Part shown: positions 46,993-58,655 of the stretch, piece after piece
Position numbering within the stretch: position 1 is the stretch's first letter
Layout: each line of letters begins with the position of its first letter
Assembly: GCA_958296345.1 (NCBI GenBank)
Contig: CATQIJ010000002.1
Location: 54,999-118,998, forward strand
From: an uncultured Rhizobiaceae bacterium
GTDB taxonomy: Bacteria > Pseudomonadota > Alphaproteobacteria > Rhizobiales > Rhizobiaceae
Direction: 5' to 3'
Length of the DNA stretch: 64,000 bases
The notes under the pieces: model-generated
Seen by the model: only the letters and a program-made list of their open reading frames with translations
Database searches by the model: none
What the model was told of the DNA's origin: nothing
Program-made: the position numbers and the translations under genes

Positions 46993-49900
46993 CTACTGGA
47001 ATTCGAAGACTTTATAAAAAAGCCTGGCGTCACGATTGATAAGGGATTTACATAAAGTTCTGGGTTCGTTCGGGCGCCTTTCAACTGGTAGGTTATACCA
47101 ATTAAAGCTCGATCCTTACCATTGGCAAAGATCTTGCCAATAATTGGGATTGCAGAAACAGCAAGATTAACGGCGTTTGCAGGCATAAATGTGCCTTTGA
47201 TATTCATTGTGCCCTTTTTGTCATAGAGCACTCCATCCATGCTCAAGCCAATGGCAGTATTTCGTATGATTGCATCATTGAGATTGAGGTAGCCATCGCC
47301 CTTTTCAATCTTTGCCTGCGCTAATTGAAATTTAATACGCTGATCACCACCTAGCGGAATTACTTTTGCACGTTGACCTCGTTCATCAGGCACCTGGCGC
47401 CTGACATTAGAAACCATTTGCGCAAGTCGTGGTTCATTCACAACAGTAAAGTTTGAAGCGCTTACAGGCCCTAAGAACGGGCCATTATCATTCCGAACCA
47501 ATTGAGCCTTAATCGCTCCGCCTTGCATTTTTGTATAGATGTTAGTGAAGGCAAGTGCATTGCCTGCATCATTAGAAGCTATTGTGAAAAGAGTTTGATT
47601 ACCATTTCGTTGCGCTTGAACATCATAACTTCGACCATCTGTTCCAAGCCCTTAAGGTCCAGTTTGGTTAAGTTTCCATCTCTACTTTGGTAGATAAGAT
47701 CTACGTTGAAAACCTTTCTTTTTTCAAACCCAAGTACCCGCTTAAATTTTGCAGACAAATTCACTGACCGTCCGCCTTGAATTTGTTTAAATGAAGCCTT
47801 GTAAAATAGTGTGTTCATCACACCACGCGCATCGTAGGAGTCACCACTTACTTGAATGTTATAAGAATCAGACTTGCGCTCAAGTTTTAACTAATGCTGT
47901 CACTTTCATTTAATTTAAGTTGTTTAATATCAGCTGATATTAAACCGCTTTTGCTCATAACAAGATTGCCAGCAGTATAAAAACCAGCTCCTTGTAACTT
48001 AAAATCATTCAGCTTAAATAATTCGCCCTGTTTCTTGAGTGCAAATTCAGCTTCAGCAGCTATTCCCCTGCCCTTACTCCAACCAACCCATGGCATGGAA
48101 ATTTCTGACTCTTTGAAATCTATTTTGTATTTCTCTAGGCCGCCTTCTTGAAAGATAGTGACTTTAATCGGCCCTTTAACAGCAGGATTTAAGTCAATTC
48201 CAAAAGCCTTTCGTGCATCTTCTTCCATTAAAGCCACAACTTCGCGTTTTCGCTTGGCTTTACCTGATTTCCCAATAGGTTCAATCAAATTAAGCTTTGC
48301 TTTAACGCCATCAATTTTTGCAAACCCCACAACCTTTGCAGCCGTAGGAGTAGCGTCAATTACGATGTTTGCATCTGTGAATTTACGACCACCAAGCGCT
48401 TTACTACTTGATGCATTTTGAAGGTCTAACAAGACATGCCAATCAACTTGACTGTAATCAGCTCCTTTTCCAATTGGAAAACGCGCAACAATATCCGCAT
48501 AACCTTTTCCAGAGAACTGATTAGCTGATACCTTCATGCGCTCCATGACACGCAACGGTCTTCTGTCAGCTATAGCTGCTATTGTAATTGCATCCCCCTC
48601 AAGCGAAAGTTTTGTTTCTCCAGAACGTTCTTTTGCCGCATAGTCCTTCATCGAAAAAGAACCTGATTTAATTTTGATTGGCTTCTTACCATGGACAGAA
48701 GCTTTACCAGAACTAAGACTGGATGAAATCTTCATACCTTGACACTTCAAGCTTACCTTGCCTTCTCTAATAGCGGGCATTTCACCGAATGGTCTAAACG
48801 CAACGTCCTTCATTTGAAGACTCAGGTTAAACTCATCAGGTTTTATTTTTGCCCATGTTTTACTCGAAAAATAACTCCAGCAGGTATATCAGCAGTCAGC
48901 GTTCCAGCTTCAACCCAACCGTCAATAAAATGCTCATGCACCCAGTCTCGCGCACCATCAGCCATGAAAAATGGCCAGAACTGTTTAACTGCCGTAACAG
49001 AAATACCTTGTGTTTTTGCTGAAGCTTTTAAGCTAGGCGTTTCTCCGCCAAAGAGCATACGTCCCTTGCCTTCAACATATCCTTTCTTGGTCGTTAGAAA
49101 GATTCTATCTATCAGCAAATCCTTATCTTCAACGTTATAAAGTCCATTGATTTTAAAAGCAGCGGGTACAACTTCTTCGCCTGGCAAGGTCGGTTCAAAA
49201 TGTCCTTTTTGCATGATTAAATCATAACGCAGTGACCCACCATACCCTTTGGTAGCATTGTAAGGCTTTATACCCCCAACCCAATTAGCAGTCAGCCTAC
49301 CCATTTTAATTTGAGAGGGATCAAGCTCGATTTGGTTTTTATCTAAGATAAGACGTAAATTTAAATCAAGATTACTCACATCTGTTACCGCATCATCACC
49401 TAACCTAAGAGTACTTTCACCCGTTTTGATATTCAACGTTGGGTTTAATGCGTTGTGTTCTTTGGTAAAAGGAATATTGCCTGAAAGCGCTATAATGGCG
49501 TCAGATCCAATTATGCCGGTATCAAGTTCAGGATCAGAAAACACTCCCGCATATGAATACCTGTTGCTAGAAACTTATAAGCGCTGCCTGCATCCTTTGT
49601 CAGGGCATATGAAGAGTGAACAGAGATATTGGAAAAGTTGGTTTGCAGGTCAGCAACAAGAATGAAACGACCTACTCCATCTGGATTTAAAGACAGGTAT
49701 TTAACCATAATAGGGTCGCTTTGCTTACGCCCTAACACCGTCCCCTTGATGGTGGTATTTACAATTTCTAATTCTTTGAATTCATCTTTATCCAAATAGG
49801 TCTGGAATTTTGATAACGTTGAACCAATTACGTTAAATGGTTTATCTAGATGTGTCGGTAGAAAAACCTCTCTACCTGAACCCAAAACATCAGCATCAAT

Positions 49901-50305
49901 TTCCGCATCTTCCAGCCTAATAAGTTCGATTGCTGTATTCCCGCTGATACCCTCTAGAAGATTTAGCTTTGCTTCGACTTGACCAATATTTGTTAAATTC
50001 TGGCCATCGATTTTTCTGGTGATTTGAACATCATTACTTTTAAATACAACACGTGCATCTGAACTGAATGAAAGGTTTACGTTTTGTAGCTCCACGTCAA
50101 AAGCATCACCAACCACATCCTGCAGCCCGGCCTCAATACGTTCTAAAACAGCGGATCCTTTTGCTGTATCGCCTTGCAGTAAAAAATATGCAGCAACCGC
50201 GAGAACGCCAGCTACGATTGCAATAGAAACTAGGCTTGCGGCCACGAACTTAAAGTGCGAGTCACTATCCGCTTCTTTCTTCGAGAAGGAAGTTGCGTAC
50301 CACAC
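46993..50305 (-). CDS. AsmA-like/DUF3971 envelope protein (several frameshifts)
   Basis: About 1,100 residues assembled from five frames. It begins with a basic cytoplasmic piece and one TM helix (LVSIAIVAGVLAVAAYFLL), followed by a very long periplasmic part with repeated beta-strand segments (LDLNLRLILDKNQIELDPSQ, LTANWVGGIKPYNATKGYGG, IDGVKAKLNLIEPIG). The end restores to KVFEFQ-stop at 46993 if one T is dropped from the T run, near the usual family end. Breaks lie near 49530, 48825, 47830, 47555 and 47020. AsmA/YhdP-like proteins are thought to move phospholipid between membranes. The gene starts about 180 bases from bcp. Confidence 0.75.
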
Positions 50306-50481
50306 TTGAAGGGTGAAGGTTTTTCTTCAAAGGTAAATGCGTATTATGTTTCAGTTTCTTGCCCCGCAGCCATATGTGAAAGAATCACTGGCATTTGCAT
50401 TGTTTAGCTTGCCGTCAGCGAAAACGACTTTATATAAACTAACAGATTCTATGCACTTGTTTAATGACGAAAGGAAGGCAA

Positions 50482-50955
50482 ATGTCAAAAGTTAGTGAAG
50501 GCGAAATGGCGCCAGACTTCACCCTGCCAACAGATGGGAATGGCAGCTTTACACTTTCCGAGAAACGCGGCTCACCTGTAATTCTTTTTTTCTATCCAAA
50601 AGATGCCACGCCAGGTTGCACAACAGAAGCGATCGGCTTTTCTGAACATCTTGATGCGTTCAAAAAACTTGGGTGCATTGTCGCTGGCATGTCTCCAGAC
50701 CCAGTCAAAAAACACGATAAATTCATTGCCAAACATGAGCTCACAACGACGCTTATATCTGATGAAGACAAATCAACCCTCGACGCGTACGGCGTCTGGA
50801 TTGAAAAAAGCATGTTTGGCAAAAAATACATGGGTGTTAATCGCACAACGCTGATCATCAATGCCGACGGCAAAATTGCCAAAGCATGGGTTAAGGTTAA
50901 AGTTCCTGGCCATGTAGATGAAGTCTTAGCTACGGCACAGGAGCTATTCGGTTAA
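50482..50955 (+). CDS. bcp: thioredoxin-dependent peroxiredoxin, BCP/PrxQ type
   Basis: 157 residues from the ATG at 50482 (MSKVSEGEMAPDF), which has GGAAGG five bases upstream; the longer frame adds six unlikely residues. VILFFYPKDATPGCTTEAIGF holds the peroxidatic Cys. A second Cys in KKLGCIVAGMS is in a different place from the usual resolving Cys five residues away. The enzyme reduces hydroperoxides in the cytoplasm. The next gene starts one base after its stop. Confidence 0.93.
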   Translation: MSKVSEGEMAPDFTLPTDGNGSFTLSEKRGSPVILFFYPKDATPGCTTEAIGFSEHLDAFKKLGCIVAGMSPDPVKKHDKFIAKHELTTTLISDEDKSTLDAYGVWIEKSMFGKKYMGVNRTTLIINADGKIAKAWVKVKVPGHVDEVLATAQELFG

Positions 50956-50956
50956 C

Positions 50957-51781
50957 GTGACAAGACTAGTTAAACCAAACAGTTTAGCCGAGGGTGCATA
51001 TTGCGCCCTTATTGCTTGTGAATTGGATGAAAAAGTCCAATTAACAAATGAAATGGCTGCTGCATGGGAAGACCGTCAGCTTTCTTTAACAGGTTCAAAA
51101 CGCCTTAAAGCACCAGATAGACCCGGGCGTCCAGATAAGCCCGATTTATTGCCTGCGTTGGAAGTGCGTATGCGCCCTCTTACAACGACAAAGGGCAGAC
51201 TGGCTCTCATACATGCAATCGCTCACATAGAATTAAATGCTATTGATTTAGCTCTTGATATCATTGTGCGATTTGCTCATGAAAAAATGCCCCCGATCAT
51301 TTTTTGATGGCTGGGTTATGGTCGCAAAAGAAGAGGCTAAACATTTTACATTATTGCGCGAACGCTTACGCGATCTTGGTGCAAACTATGGTGATTTACC
51401 TGCTCATGACGGCTTGTGGGAAGCTGCCAGTGAAACCGGTCACGACTTAAGTGCACGATTAGCCGTTGTGCCACTTGTGCTAGAAGCACGAGGTTTAGAT
51501 GTCACCCCATCTATCGTACAAAAACTTAAATCTGCGGGTGATCATAAGACTGCGGAAATTTTTAATATTATTTATGAAGACGAAAAAGGCCATGTTGCGG
51601 TTGGCGCTAAATGGTTTCGCTTTCTTGTAACAAGCAAGGTCTTGACCCCTCTTCTACTTTTAATAAATTAGTTGCAAAACATTTCCGGGGTCGCATTAAA
51701 GGTCCCTTTAATGACAGAGCTCGCTGCGCTACAGGCTTAACACCCCTCTTTTATCGAAGTCTTTCTCCATTGGGAAACTAG
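50957..51781 (+). CDS. DUF455 ferritin-like protein (frameshifts)
   Basis: About 274 residues starting with GTG at 50957. HIELNAIDLALDIIVRFA, WVMVAKEEAKHFTLLRERL and YEDEKGHVAVGAKWF contain the Glu and ExxH pairs of a di-iron ferritin-like fold. The end, after fixes near 51290 and 51645, is FNKLVAKHFRGRIKGPFN and RCATGLTPLFYRSL. DUF455 proteins are related to MiaE-type tRNA hydroxylases but have no proven role. Coupled to bcp by a one-base gap, which fits an oxidative-stress or iron link. Confidence 0.8.
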
Positions 51782-51877
51782 ATTCCCCTAAGTCAAATTT
51801 TCTTTTTGAATACGATTTATTAACCATAAGCGTTCATTCTTAACTCATATTAGTAAAACTATTTGAGTAATGATTCT

Positions 51878-53232
51878 ATGAGTTCTGCACAAATTCGCGA
51901 GCCAGCAAGCTTCGGCAAAAGACATGAGCCACATACGGTTGTAGTCAGCCGAAATGGTAAAACGCGGCAATTTACAATTCGGCCAGTTTTTTTCTCGATT
52001 GCTATCTGTTCTGCAATCATGCTGATGGTTGGGTATTTCAGCGCAACCGCATATCTGGTTTTTCGTGATGATTTGATCAGCGCATCATTTGCCAATCAAG
52101 CTCGCGTAAAACGCGAATATGAAGATCGCATTGCAGCACTTCGTACAAAGTTAGATCGCATCACATCTCGCCAACTGCTTGATCAGCAAGCAATTGAATC
52201 TAGGGTGCATGAGCTGATGGCGCGTCAAGAAAACATTGGTAAGCGCAGTGGCCGTATGACTTCTTTAGTTGAGAAAGCTAAAAATCGCGGCTTAAATGCA
52301 GCTGTAGCGACGGGTGCAATTCCTATTCCAACTCTTAATCCTATCAAAACAAATACTGACAACATTACAATCGGTAGCATTGATACATCGAATGCTGGTT
52401 TGCAAACTGCATCAAACTTTCAGCTTCGCGGCAATAGTGAAACACAAGTCGCAAGGTCTGAGACAGTAAACCTTCTTGGCTATGCAACACCTACAGCTAC
52501 CAAAAATACAAATCCTTATTCGCCACAACTCTCAAGTAATTTTACACGCCAACTTTTTGGTGAGGTTGCAGAGCAAATTGGCATGATTGATACTAATCAC
52601 GTGATGAAGTTGACCAATTACGTATAGCGGCGGCAAGTAAGGCTGCTAAGATCACCTCTATCTTACAGTCTACAGGCTTTAAAGTCCCTCAAATGCCAAA
52701 CAGTGATGTTGGCGGACCTTTTGTTCCACTTGATCATTCTGTTCCTTTTGAAGCGCATCTTGAGGCATTAGAATCTACGCTTAATCATTATGATAACCTT
52801 TCAGGTATTGCGCGTAAAATGCCTTTGGCAAACCCAATTCCGGGCGCGAAGATTTCAAGCCGTTTTGGCCACCGTAAAGATCCATTTAACGGTCGTTCAG
52901 CCATGCACAGCGGTATGGACTTTAAAGCACCTCGTGGCACACCGGTTCTATCTACAGGTGACGGCGTTATCATTAAAGCTGGCCGCAAGGGTGGTTATGG
53001 TAATGTGGTTGAAGTCAAACACAAGAACGGTCTTATTTCGAGATATGCTCACCTCAGTCGAATTTCCGTGAAGAATGGTCAACGCGTTCGTGTTGGACAA
53101 ACAATCGGTAAAGTTGGTTCAACAGGACGAAGCACTGGCCCTCACCTGCACTATGAAGTGCGCAAAGGTAAAACTGCCCGTAATCCTTCAAAATACATGC
53201 AAGTTGGCTTTAAACTGCGCGGGTTGCTTTAA
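51878..53232 (+). CDS. M23 family metallopeptidase, membrane-anchored (frameshift)
   Basis: About 450 residues. A short cytoplasmic part is followed by one TM helix (FSIAICSAIMLMVGYFSATAY) and a coiled coil (ANQARVKREYEDRIAALRTK). The frame breaks near 52600; one base rejoins DEVDQLRIAAASKAAKITS to the C-terminal LytM domain. That domain has HSGMDFKAPRGTPVL and GPHLHYEVR, the HxxxD and HxH zinc motifs. It is likely a periplasmic endopeptidase acting on murein. The ATG at 51878 is used; a TTG five codons earlier is possible and no ribosome site favours either. Confidence 0.87.
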
Positions 53233-53253
53233 GCTTAAGCTATTAAATAACGG

Positions 53254-53286
53254 CCAGAATAATATGGATTTTCCGCTCATTCTGGT
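53254..53286. terminator. weak hairpin between convergent genes
   Basis: CCAGAAT (53254-53260) pairs with ATTCTGG (53279-53285) around an 18-base loop. It spans the LysR stop codon and lies 22 bases after the M23 peptidase stop. Confidence 0.4.
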
Positions 53287-54156
53287 ATTTGATATTGTGA
53301 TCGACGCTCTCCTATTCGCTCCGCAATAAAACTCATGAATGCCATAACACGAGGCACTTTGCGTAAATCAGGGTGCGTCAGCAACCATATGGGAATATAC
53401 CGCTCCCATGGTAATACAGATACTCTTCGTACCCCTTCCAAATTTTCACCAATAATACGTGGCATCTTTGTAACCCCTAAGCCAGCACGTACCATCTGCA
53501 TGGCTGTTATCATATCATCACTAGTCGCCACGACTCTCACGTTAGGACAGATATTTTTTATCTGCTTTGGTATTTGGTTTCTCCAAGATGTAAATGAAAT
53601 TAGCGGAAGGTCACCAGATAGATTACCCCGTTCCAATTCACTTATATCTATCAAGTCTTTGGCTGCATAATAAGCGGCATGTTGTTCAGTCAACTTACGT
53701 CCCCACAATGTTTCGGGTGGTTTGTGAGTAACGCGAATAGCAACGTCTGCCTCTCTTTGATGTAAGTTTACTAAATTATTATCTCCCACAAATTCCAATT
53801 GTATCTCAGGGTATTTATTTGCAAAATCTGTAATATCTTTGCTGACATCATTGGTCATCATCAAAGGTGGAATTGTAACGCGTAATGGGCCTTTAATCCC
53901 TTCTTCTTGCCCCATAAGATAGCGTTCAAGCAAAAACAGTTCTGGCTCAATCCGATTTGCATGATCAAGGACAGCTTCACCAATTCTAGTAAGACGCAGA
54001 CCAGCTGGCATACGCTCAAAGAATATGTGCCCCGCATCACTTTCTGCTTTAGATAACCTACGAGAAACAGTTGCGGTGAGTAACCCCAAGAAAGCGAGCA
54101 GCACCTGACACTCCGCCATGTCTATCAATTGCGAGAACAAGACGGAGAGTATCCAC
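53277..54156 (-). CDS. LysR family transcriptional regulator (frameshift)
   Basis: About 292 residues. The start is GTG at 54156 (VDTLRLVLAIDRHGGVSG), reached by removing one C near 54083; this restores GVTHATVSRRLSKAE, the DNA-recognition helix. The co-inducer domain follows (GPLRVTIPPLMM; FTSWRNQIP; MVRAGLGVTKMP). It resembles the subgroup with very short linkers that often control one neighbour. It diverges from the DUF1330 gene across 108 bases that contain an inverted repeat. Confidence 0.8.
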
Positions 54157-54179
54157 TCAGTTATTAGACTTCTATTTTT

Positions 54180-54218
54180 TGTACATAGGCTGTACTCTTT
54201 TAATGAATTTCGTACAGC
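54180..54218. promoter_or_regulatory. inverted repeat in LysR/DUF1330 divergent region
   Basis: GCTGTAC (54189-54195) and GTACAGC (54212-54218) form a perfect seven-base dyad with a 16-base centre. A third GTAC lies at 54181. The site is midway between the two starts and is a good candidate operator for the LysR protein. Confidence 0.55.
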
Positions 54219-54264
54219 TTAAATCAATGCCACTATGAAGTCATTATAGAAAAGGAATTCAAAT

Positions 54265-54554
54265 ATGACTCATTACGCCCTTGTTACATTGGTTGTGAAA
54301 GATCAAGATAAACTTGTTGAATATCTTGCCGTTGGCGGCCCAGCTGTAGCAAAACATCAAGGCAAGGCAATCGCTGGTGGTCCAAATGCTGAGGCGTTAC
54401 AACAGCCACATGGACCGACCAAGGGTGTTGTGCTCCCAATTTCCTACAGCTGAACATATTACAGCGTGGCTAGAAGACCCTGAACTAACAGATGTTCACG
54501 CGTTACGTGATGCAGCAGCAGATGTAACAATCTTGTCTTTGCCTGCTCTGTAGT
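54265..54554 (+). CDS. DUF1330 family protein (frameshift)
   Basis: About 96 residues. The start HYALVTLVVKDQDKLVEYLA and the middle HQGKAIAGGPNAEALQ match DUF1330, a ferredoxin-fold dimer family. The frame breaks at CTCCCAATTT near 54440; dropping one C gives VVLQFPTAEHITAWLEDPEL, the typical strand and helix, and a stop at 54554. Function of the family is unknown. It is likely controlled by the divergent LysR protein. Confidence 0.75.
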
Positions 54555-54609
54555 AAAATTTTGCAAATATTATAGAGCTGATTTAAATCTAGCTCCCCTC
54601 CAAACTCAA

Positions 54610-54672
54610 ATGCATTCCCCCACCGGTTCAGCTTCGCTTCACCAACCTCCCCTCAAGGGGGAGGTATTTTAC
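54610..54672. repeat. REP-like palindromic element
   Basis: Contains the dyad CCTCCCCTCAAGGGGGAGG plus CACCGGTTCAGCTTCGCTTC upstream. Short palindromes of this type with a CCTCCCC/GGGGAGG core are scattered in many alphaproteobacteria, but I can see only one copy here. Confidence 0.4.
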
Positions 54673-54730
54673 CCAAAACACATATAATTACCCACTCGCC
54701 CATTGCTGAGCGGCGTTACATAATTTATTG

Positions 54731-54978
54731 GCGAACAAATCAAGAGGATTTGCTTCGCAGGCATTCCCTCCGTGGCAGGGGTCAACAATGGCGACTAGCC
54801 ATTGTGCCAACCCGTGAACGGACGTCGGCGCGGATGCGTCGACGGAAAAGAAGCAATGCTCTCTCAACGGCGCTACGCTTGTTTGCCGAGCAGCGACGTC
54901 GCTTCGCTTGTCGCAAAGCAGGCACTTGTGCCTGTTTGCCAATATTTGATGCGAACAACGCAAAAGGCGTTGCTTCGC
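54731..54978. repeat. array of imperfect hairpins with a shared bulge
   Basis: Hairpins at 54731-54758, 54785-54805, 54913-54939 and 54951-54978, plus a 12-base palindrome at 54892-54903. Three of the hairpins share closing arms GCGAA or GCAAA against TTCGC or TTTGC, and each has one extra base at the same place next to these arms. The 54785 hairpin is a perfect eight-base stem. Confidence 0.6.
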
Positions 54979-55442
54979 TAAAGCACAACAGTGAGGGCTG
55001 ATAACCAAAAAAGACCCTATGTGCTGGGCATACAGCCCTCACGCGGAGATTTGATGTCAGTATCGGACTACTCAGGCACACCGTTCCGACAAAGCCTCTA
55101 GGGTAATTTCGTACCCGTAAGTCGCCTTAGTTCCGCCACCCTGTAAATGTTACACCATTTACTTCAAGTGATAAATAAAGCTACGACCGCTCCGCTGTCA
55201 GCAAAACATCAAACAGTGGCTATAGTCCAATGGTTGTGCATCTTGCTGATGAAAGAATTATGCCTGAGGGTTTTGGGGCGGGGATAAGTTTTTTTATGAA
55301 AATATTTATTTACCCAATGACAACCTCAACCAAAAATGACTAAATTTCGATTATTTACGAATTACTGCTTTGATTCCAATGCTTCCATTACCTGCACTGT
55401 CAGTATTGATAAAGCGCTAGTTTTAAATATCCTTGCAAACCC

Positions 55443-57439
55443 TTAAGCATCGTACAATGCGGCATGGATGTTTCGACTTGCTATGGCATCACCAATACGA
55501 GCAAGATTGAACTGTCCAATAGTGTTTGTATCTACAAATGGGCTTCGTCCATCTATCATTGCTTGATGATCCAACTGGCCGTGATTTCGTGAGGCTTGTT
55601 TAAGGTCATGATATACGTCATCCATCGGCTTTGTTCCATTCTCAACTACGATATAATCGACTATCCTTTCCGTAAGTTCGCCAGTTAATACATGTCGAAG
55701 TGTAGCCATCTTACGGTTTCCATCGGCTTCCACATTCACACACTCAAGAAAACAATCAAATTCAACGCCAAGTTTTACAAGATCTCTAAGAACTACGGAA
55801 GAATTAGTAGGCCCCAAATCATGTGCTATCGTTCGGTCAGGTGTAACTATTGTCACACGACAGTCTGATTTTGCCATAACATTTGCACATACAGCGGCCG
55901 AATGGTCTCCTACATCGTCAAGCAATAACACATCACCTGATACACGAACTTCCCCAGTTAACACTTCCCAACTTGATGTGAGTAGTTCCATTTCTGGTAA
56001 TTCTGGCCAACCTCCAGTTGCTATGATTACAGTGTCGGCTTTTTCTGCAATGATGTTTTCAGCTTCAGCGTATGAATTAAGACGAACATCAACATCTAAC
56101 ATTGTAATTTCGTTAATCAACCAATCTGCAATACCCATATTTGCCTTCTAGTCGTGCTTTTTGAAGCCAAATTAATCTGACCACCAAGCCTTTCACTTGC
56201 TTCAAACAAAATTACTTCATGACCACGTTCGGCACATATTCGTGATGCTTCCAATCCTGCTGGTCCACCTCCAACAACAACTACCTTTTTCTGTATTTTT
56301 GCCATTGTGATTTTATGGGGCAGCGTTGCTTCTCGTCCTGTCGCTGCATTGTGTCCACAGACTGCTTGTTTGCATTGATTAACGCGGTCTACACAATACC
56401 CAAGTCCTACGCATGGCCTAATCCGCTCTTCATCTCCGCGTGAAAGCTTTTCAACCAGATGCGGATCTGCAATCTGTGCGCGAGTCATTCCTATAAGATC
56501 AACATGCCCTTCCGCAATAGCATGACGCGCGGTAGCAATATCAGAAATTCCACCTGCATGGAAAATTGGTAGTTTAACAGCCTTCCTAATTTGCCCTGCA
56601 ATTGTTAGATGTGGTGCGGAAGGCATACCCATCGGTGATACCCAGCCAGCAAGCCCCAAATCATCGTAGGGTGCGCCAGCAAGAATATTCAAAAAATCAA
56701 TATTACTTGTTTCAGAAAGACGCTGGGCAATTTCAATACACTCATTTGCATCCATTCCGCCTTCTAACAACTCATCGCCGGTTATGCGCATCCCAACAAT
56801 AAAATCAGGGCCTACAACTTCGCGAACACTTTCAAGTATCCGCAAACTTAGTCTCATTCTATTTTGAAGTGAGCCGCCATATTCATCTTGTCTCTGATTT
56901 ATCATGGGCGACAAGAATTGCCCTAACAAATGAGAGTGCGACAGCAATTCGATTCCATCAAACCCTCCTTGCTGACAACGCAGAGCTGCATCTACAAAGT
57001 TTTCTATCACGCGGTCAATGTCTTCGAATTCCATCACCTTGGGGAAAGATCTATGTGCTCTTTCTCTAACTGCTGACGGTCCTAATACTGGCAACCAATG
57101 CCCATTATCCCATGCAGTCCTTCGCCCCATATGCGTGATCTGACACATGATTGCAGCATCATACTTATGGACGCCATCCGTTAATTCTTTAAACCATTCA
57201 ATTATACTATCATCACCAGCATATAGCTGACCGAAAACAGATGGACTATCGGGTGCAATATTGGTAGAGCCACCAATCATTGTTAGCCCAACGCCACCAC
57301 GCGCTTTCTCCTCATGATAAAGCCGGTACTGCTCGCGGGGATGTCCACCCTCCTGAAAAGACGGCGCATGTGCTGTGCTTATTATACGATTGCGTAATGT
57401 TAAGTGCTTTATTTTAAATGGTTCGAGTAAAGCATCCAT
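55443..57439 (-). CDS. NADH:flavin oxidoreductase, N-methylproline demethylase-like (frameshift)
   Basis: About 665 residues. The N-terminal FMN barrel (LLEPFKIKHLTLRNRIIST, CQITHMGRR, HLLGQFLSPMINQRQDEYGGS) is followed by a Cys cluster (CVGLGYCVDRVNQCKQAVC) for a 4Fe-4S centre. Next comes an FAD/NAD domain with VVVVGGGPAGLEASRICAERG. The frame breaks near 56140; the rest covers VIIATGG and a final GDAIASRNIHAALYDA. Relatives demethylate N-methylproline, dimethylglycine or stachydrine. It lies just upstream (minus) of nothing else in this pathway. An assignment to one substrate is not justified. Confidence 0.85.
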
Positions 57440-57448
57440 ATTTGTTAT

Positions 57449-58577
57449 CTACTCAATATCCTCAACCACAGCCCCATCACTGCCCGTCACCTGATGCGCT
57501 AAGGCGGCTTCCATGAATGGGTTTAGGTCTCCGTCCAATACGTTGTCTGGTGAGGTGCTTTCGACGCCTGTGCGTAAGTCTTTGACGAGTTGATATGGTT
57601 GCAGGACATAAGAACGGATTTGGTGTCCCCAGCCTATGTCTGTCTTACTATCGTGTGCGTCCTGGATGCTTTCTTGGCGTTTTTTCATCTCGATATCATA
57701 CAGCCGTGCACGTAGAGCGTTCATAGCGTTGGCACGGTTTTGGTGTTGAGATTTTTCTGATGAAGTTACAACAATACCAGTAGGTGCATGAGTAATGCGC
57801 ACCGCAGAGTCTGTGGTGTTAACGTGCTGACCACCCGCCCCTGATGAGCGATAGGTATCAATGCGTAGGTCTTTATCCAGAATTTCAATATCGATGTTGT
57901 CATCAATTTCAGGGTAAATCCAAACAGAAGAAAAAGAGGTGTGGCGGCGGTCGTTACTATCAAACGGTGAAATTCTAACCAAACGATGCACGCCTGATTC
58001 TGTCTTTGCCCAACCGTAGGCGTTTTCTCCACGTATCATGATGGAGGCGTTTTTTATGCCTGCTTCATCGCCGTCTGTTCGTGATTGTACTTCAACCTTG
58101 AAGCCGTTTTTTTCTGCCCAGCGCACATACATGCGCAATAACATATTTGCCCAATCTTGGCTTTCTGTGCCACCTGCACCTGAGTGAACTTCAAGGAAGC
58201 AATTTGCATTATCTAACTCGCCAGAAAGAAGCGCTGCGACTTGACGCTTGCCCATTTCTGCTTGCATTTTTGCCAGCGCATCTTCTGCTTCTGTGACGAC
58301 ATCTTCATCGCCCTCTTCTTCGCCGAGTTCGATCATGCCTAAATTGTCTTCAAGCTCTTGTTCGATTTGTTTAATGGTCTTGATTGAAGTCTCTAGGCTT
58401 TGGCGTTCACGCATTAGCTTTTGCGCTGCTTGCGGATTATTCCATAGATCAGGATCTTCAGAGGCTGCGTTGAGTTCTTCTAGGCGTTTATTGGCAACAT
58501 CCCAGTCAAAGATGCCTCCTCAGCAGGCTTACGGCCTGCTTGATGTCAGCTACAATAGCTTGCGTCTCTGCGCGCAT
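57449..58577 (-). CDS. prfB: peptide chain release factor 2 (programmed +1 frameshift)
   Basis: About 375 residues made from two frames. The first, from ATG 58577 (MRAETQAIVADIKQAVSLL), ends after 23 codons at an in-frame TGA. A +1 shift continues with DWDVANKRLEELNAAS. The GGQ motif in SSGAGGQHVNTT triggers peptide release and the SPF anticodon-like tripeptide is in RISPFDSND. It reads TGA and TAA stops; low RF2 favours the shift, so the gene controls itself. Start at 58577 matches the known N-terminus of Rhizobiales RF2. Confidence 0.96.
58505..58520 (-). promoter_or_regulatory. RF2 autoregulatory frameshift site
   Basis: On the minus strand the order is AGGAGG (58520-58515), CAT, CTT, TGA, C. 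The Shine-Dalgarno-like AGGAGG three bases before CTT TGA C matches the E. coli prfB recoding site. The TGA is at 58508-58506. Confidence 0.95.
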
Positions 58578-58655
58578 AATTTTTGTTCCTAATGTGTCAA
58601 AAGATTCTGCCAGAACATAGGGTTGCAGATAAAGCTTGTAAACAGCTTGATTATT

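Larger units (their letters stand above)
54555..55442. other. non-coding block with hairpin cluster
   Basis: About 890 bases with overlapping frames on both strands but no supportable gene. The first part (54597-54672) holds a palindromic repeat-like element with CCTCCCCTCAAGGGGGAGG. The middle (54731-54978) is a cluster of strong hairpins and is richer in G+C than the flanks. The rest (55200-55442) is AT-rich and shows nothing clear. Confidence 0.5.

Noticed and set aside
54731..54978. Integron attC array
   Set aside because: Bulged stems are suggestive, but GTTRRRY/RYYYAAC core sites and cassette genes are missing.
54688..55081. Overlapping long frames on both strands as possible genes
   Set aside because: They come from a hairpin-rich, higher-GC block, have low-complexity Arg/Cys content, no ribosome sites, and no recognisable fold.
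54555..55442. tmRNA or RNase P RNA
   Set aside because: No tag-peptide frame of the ANDNY type and no RNase P core motifs were found; the hairpins do not match either fold.
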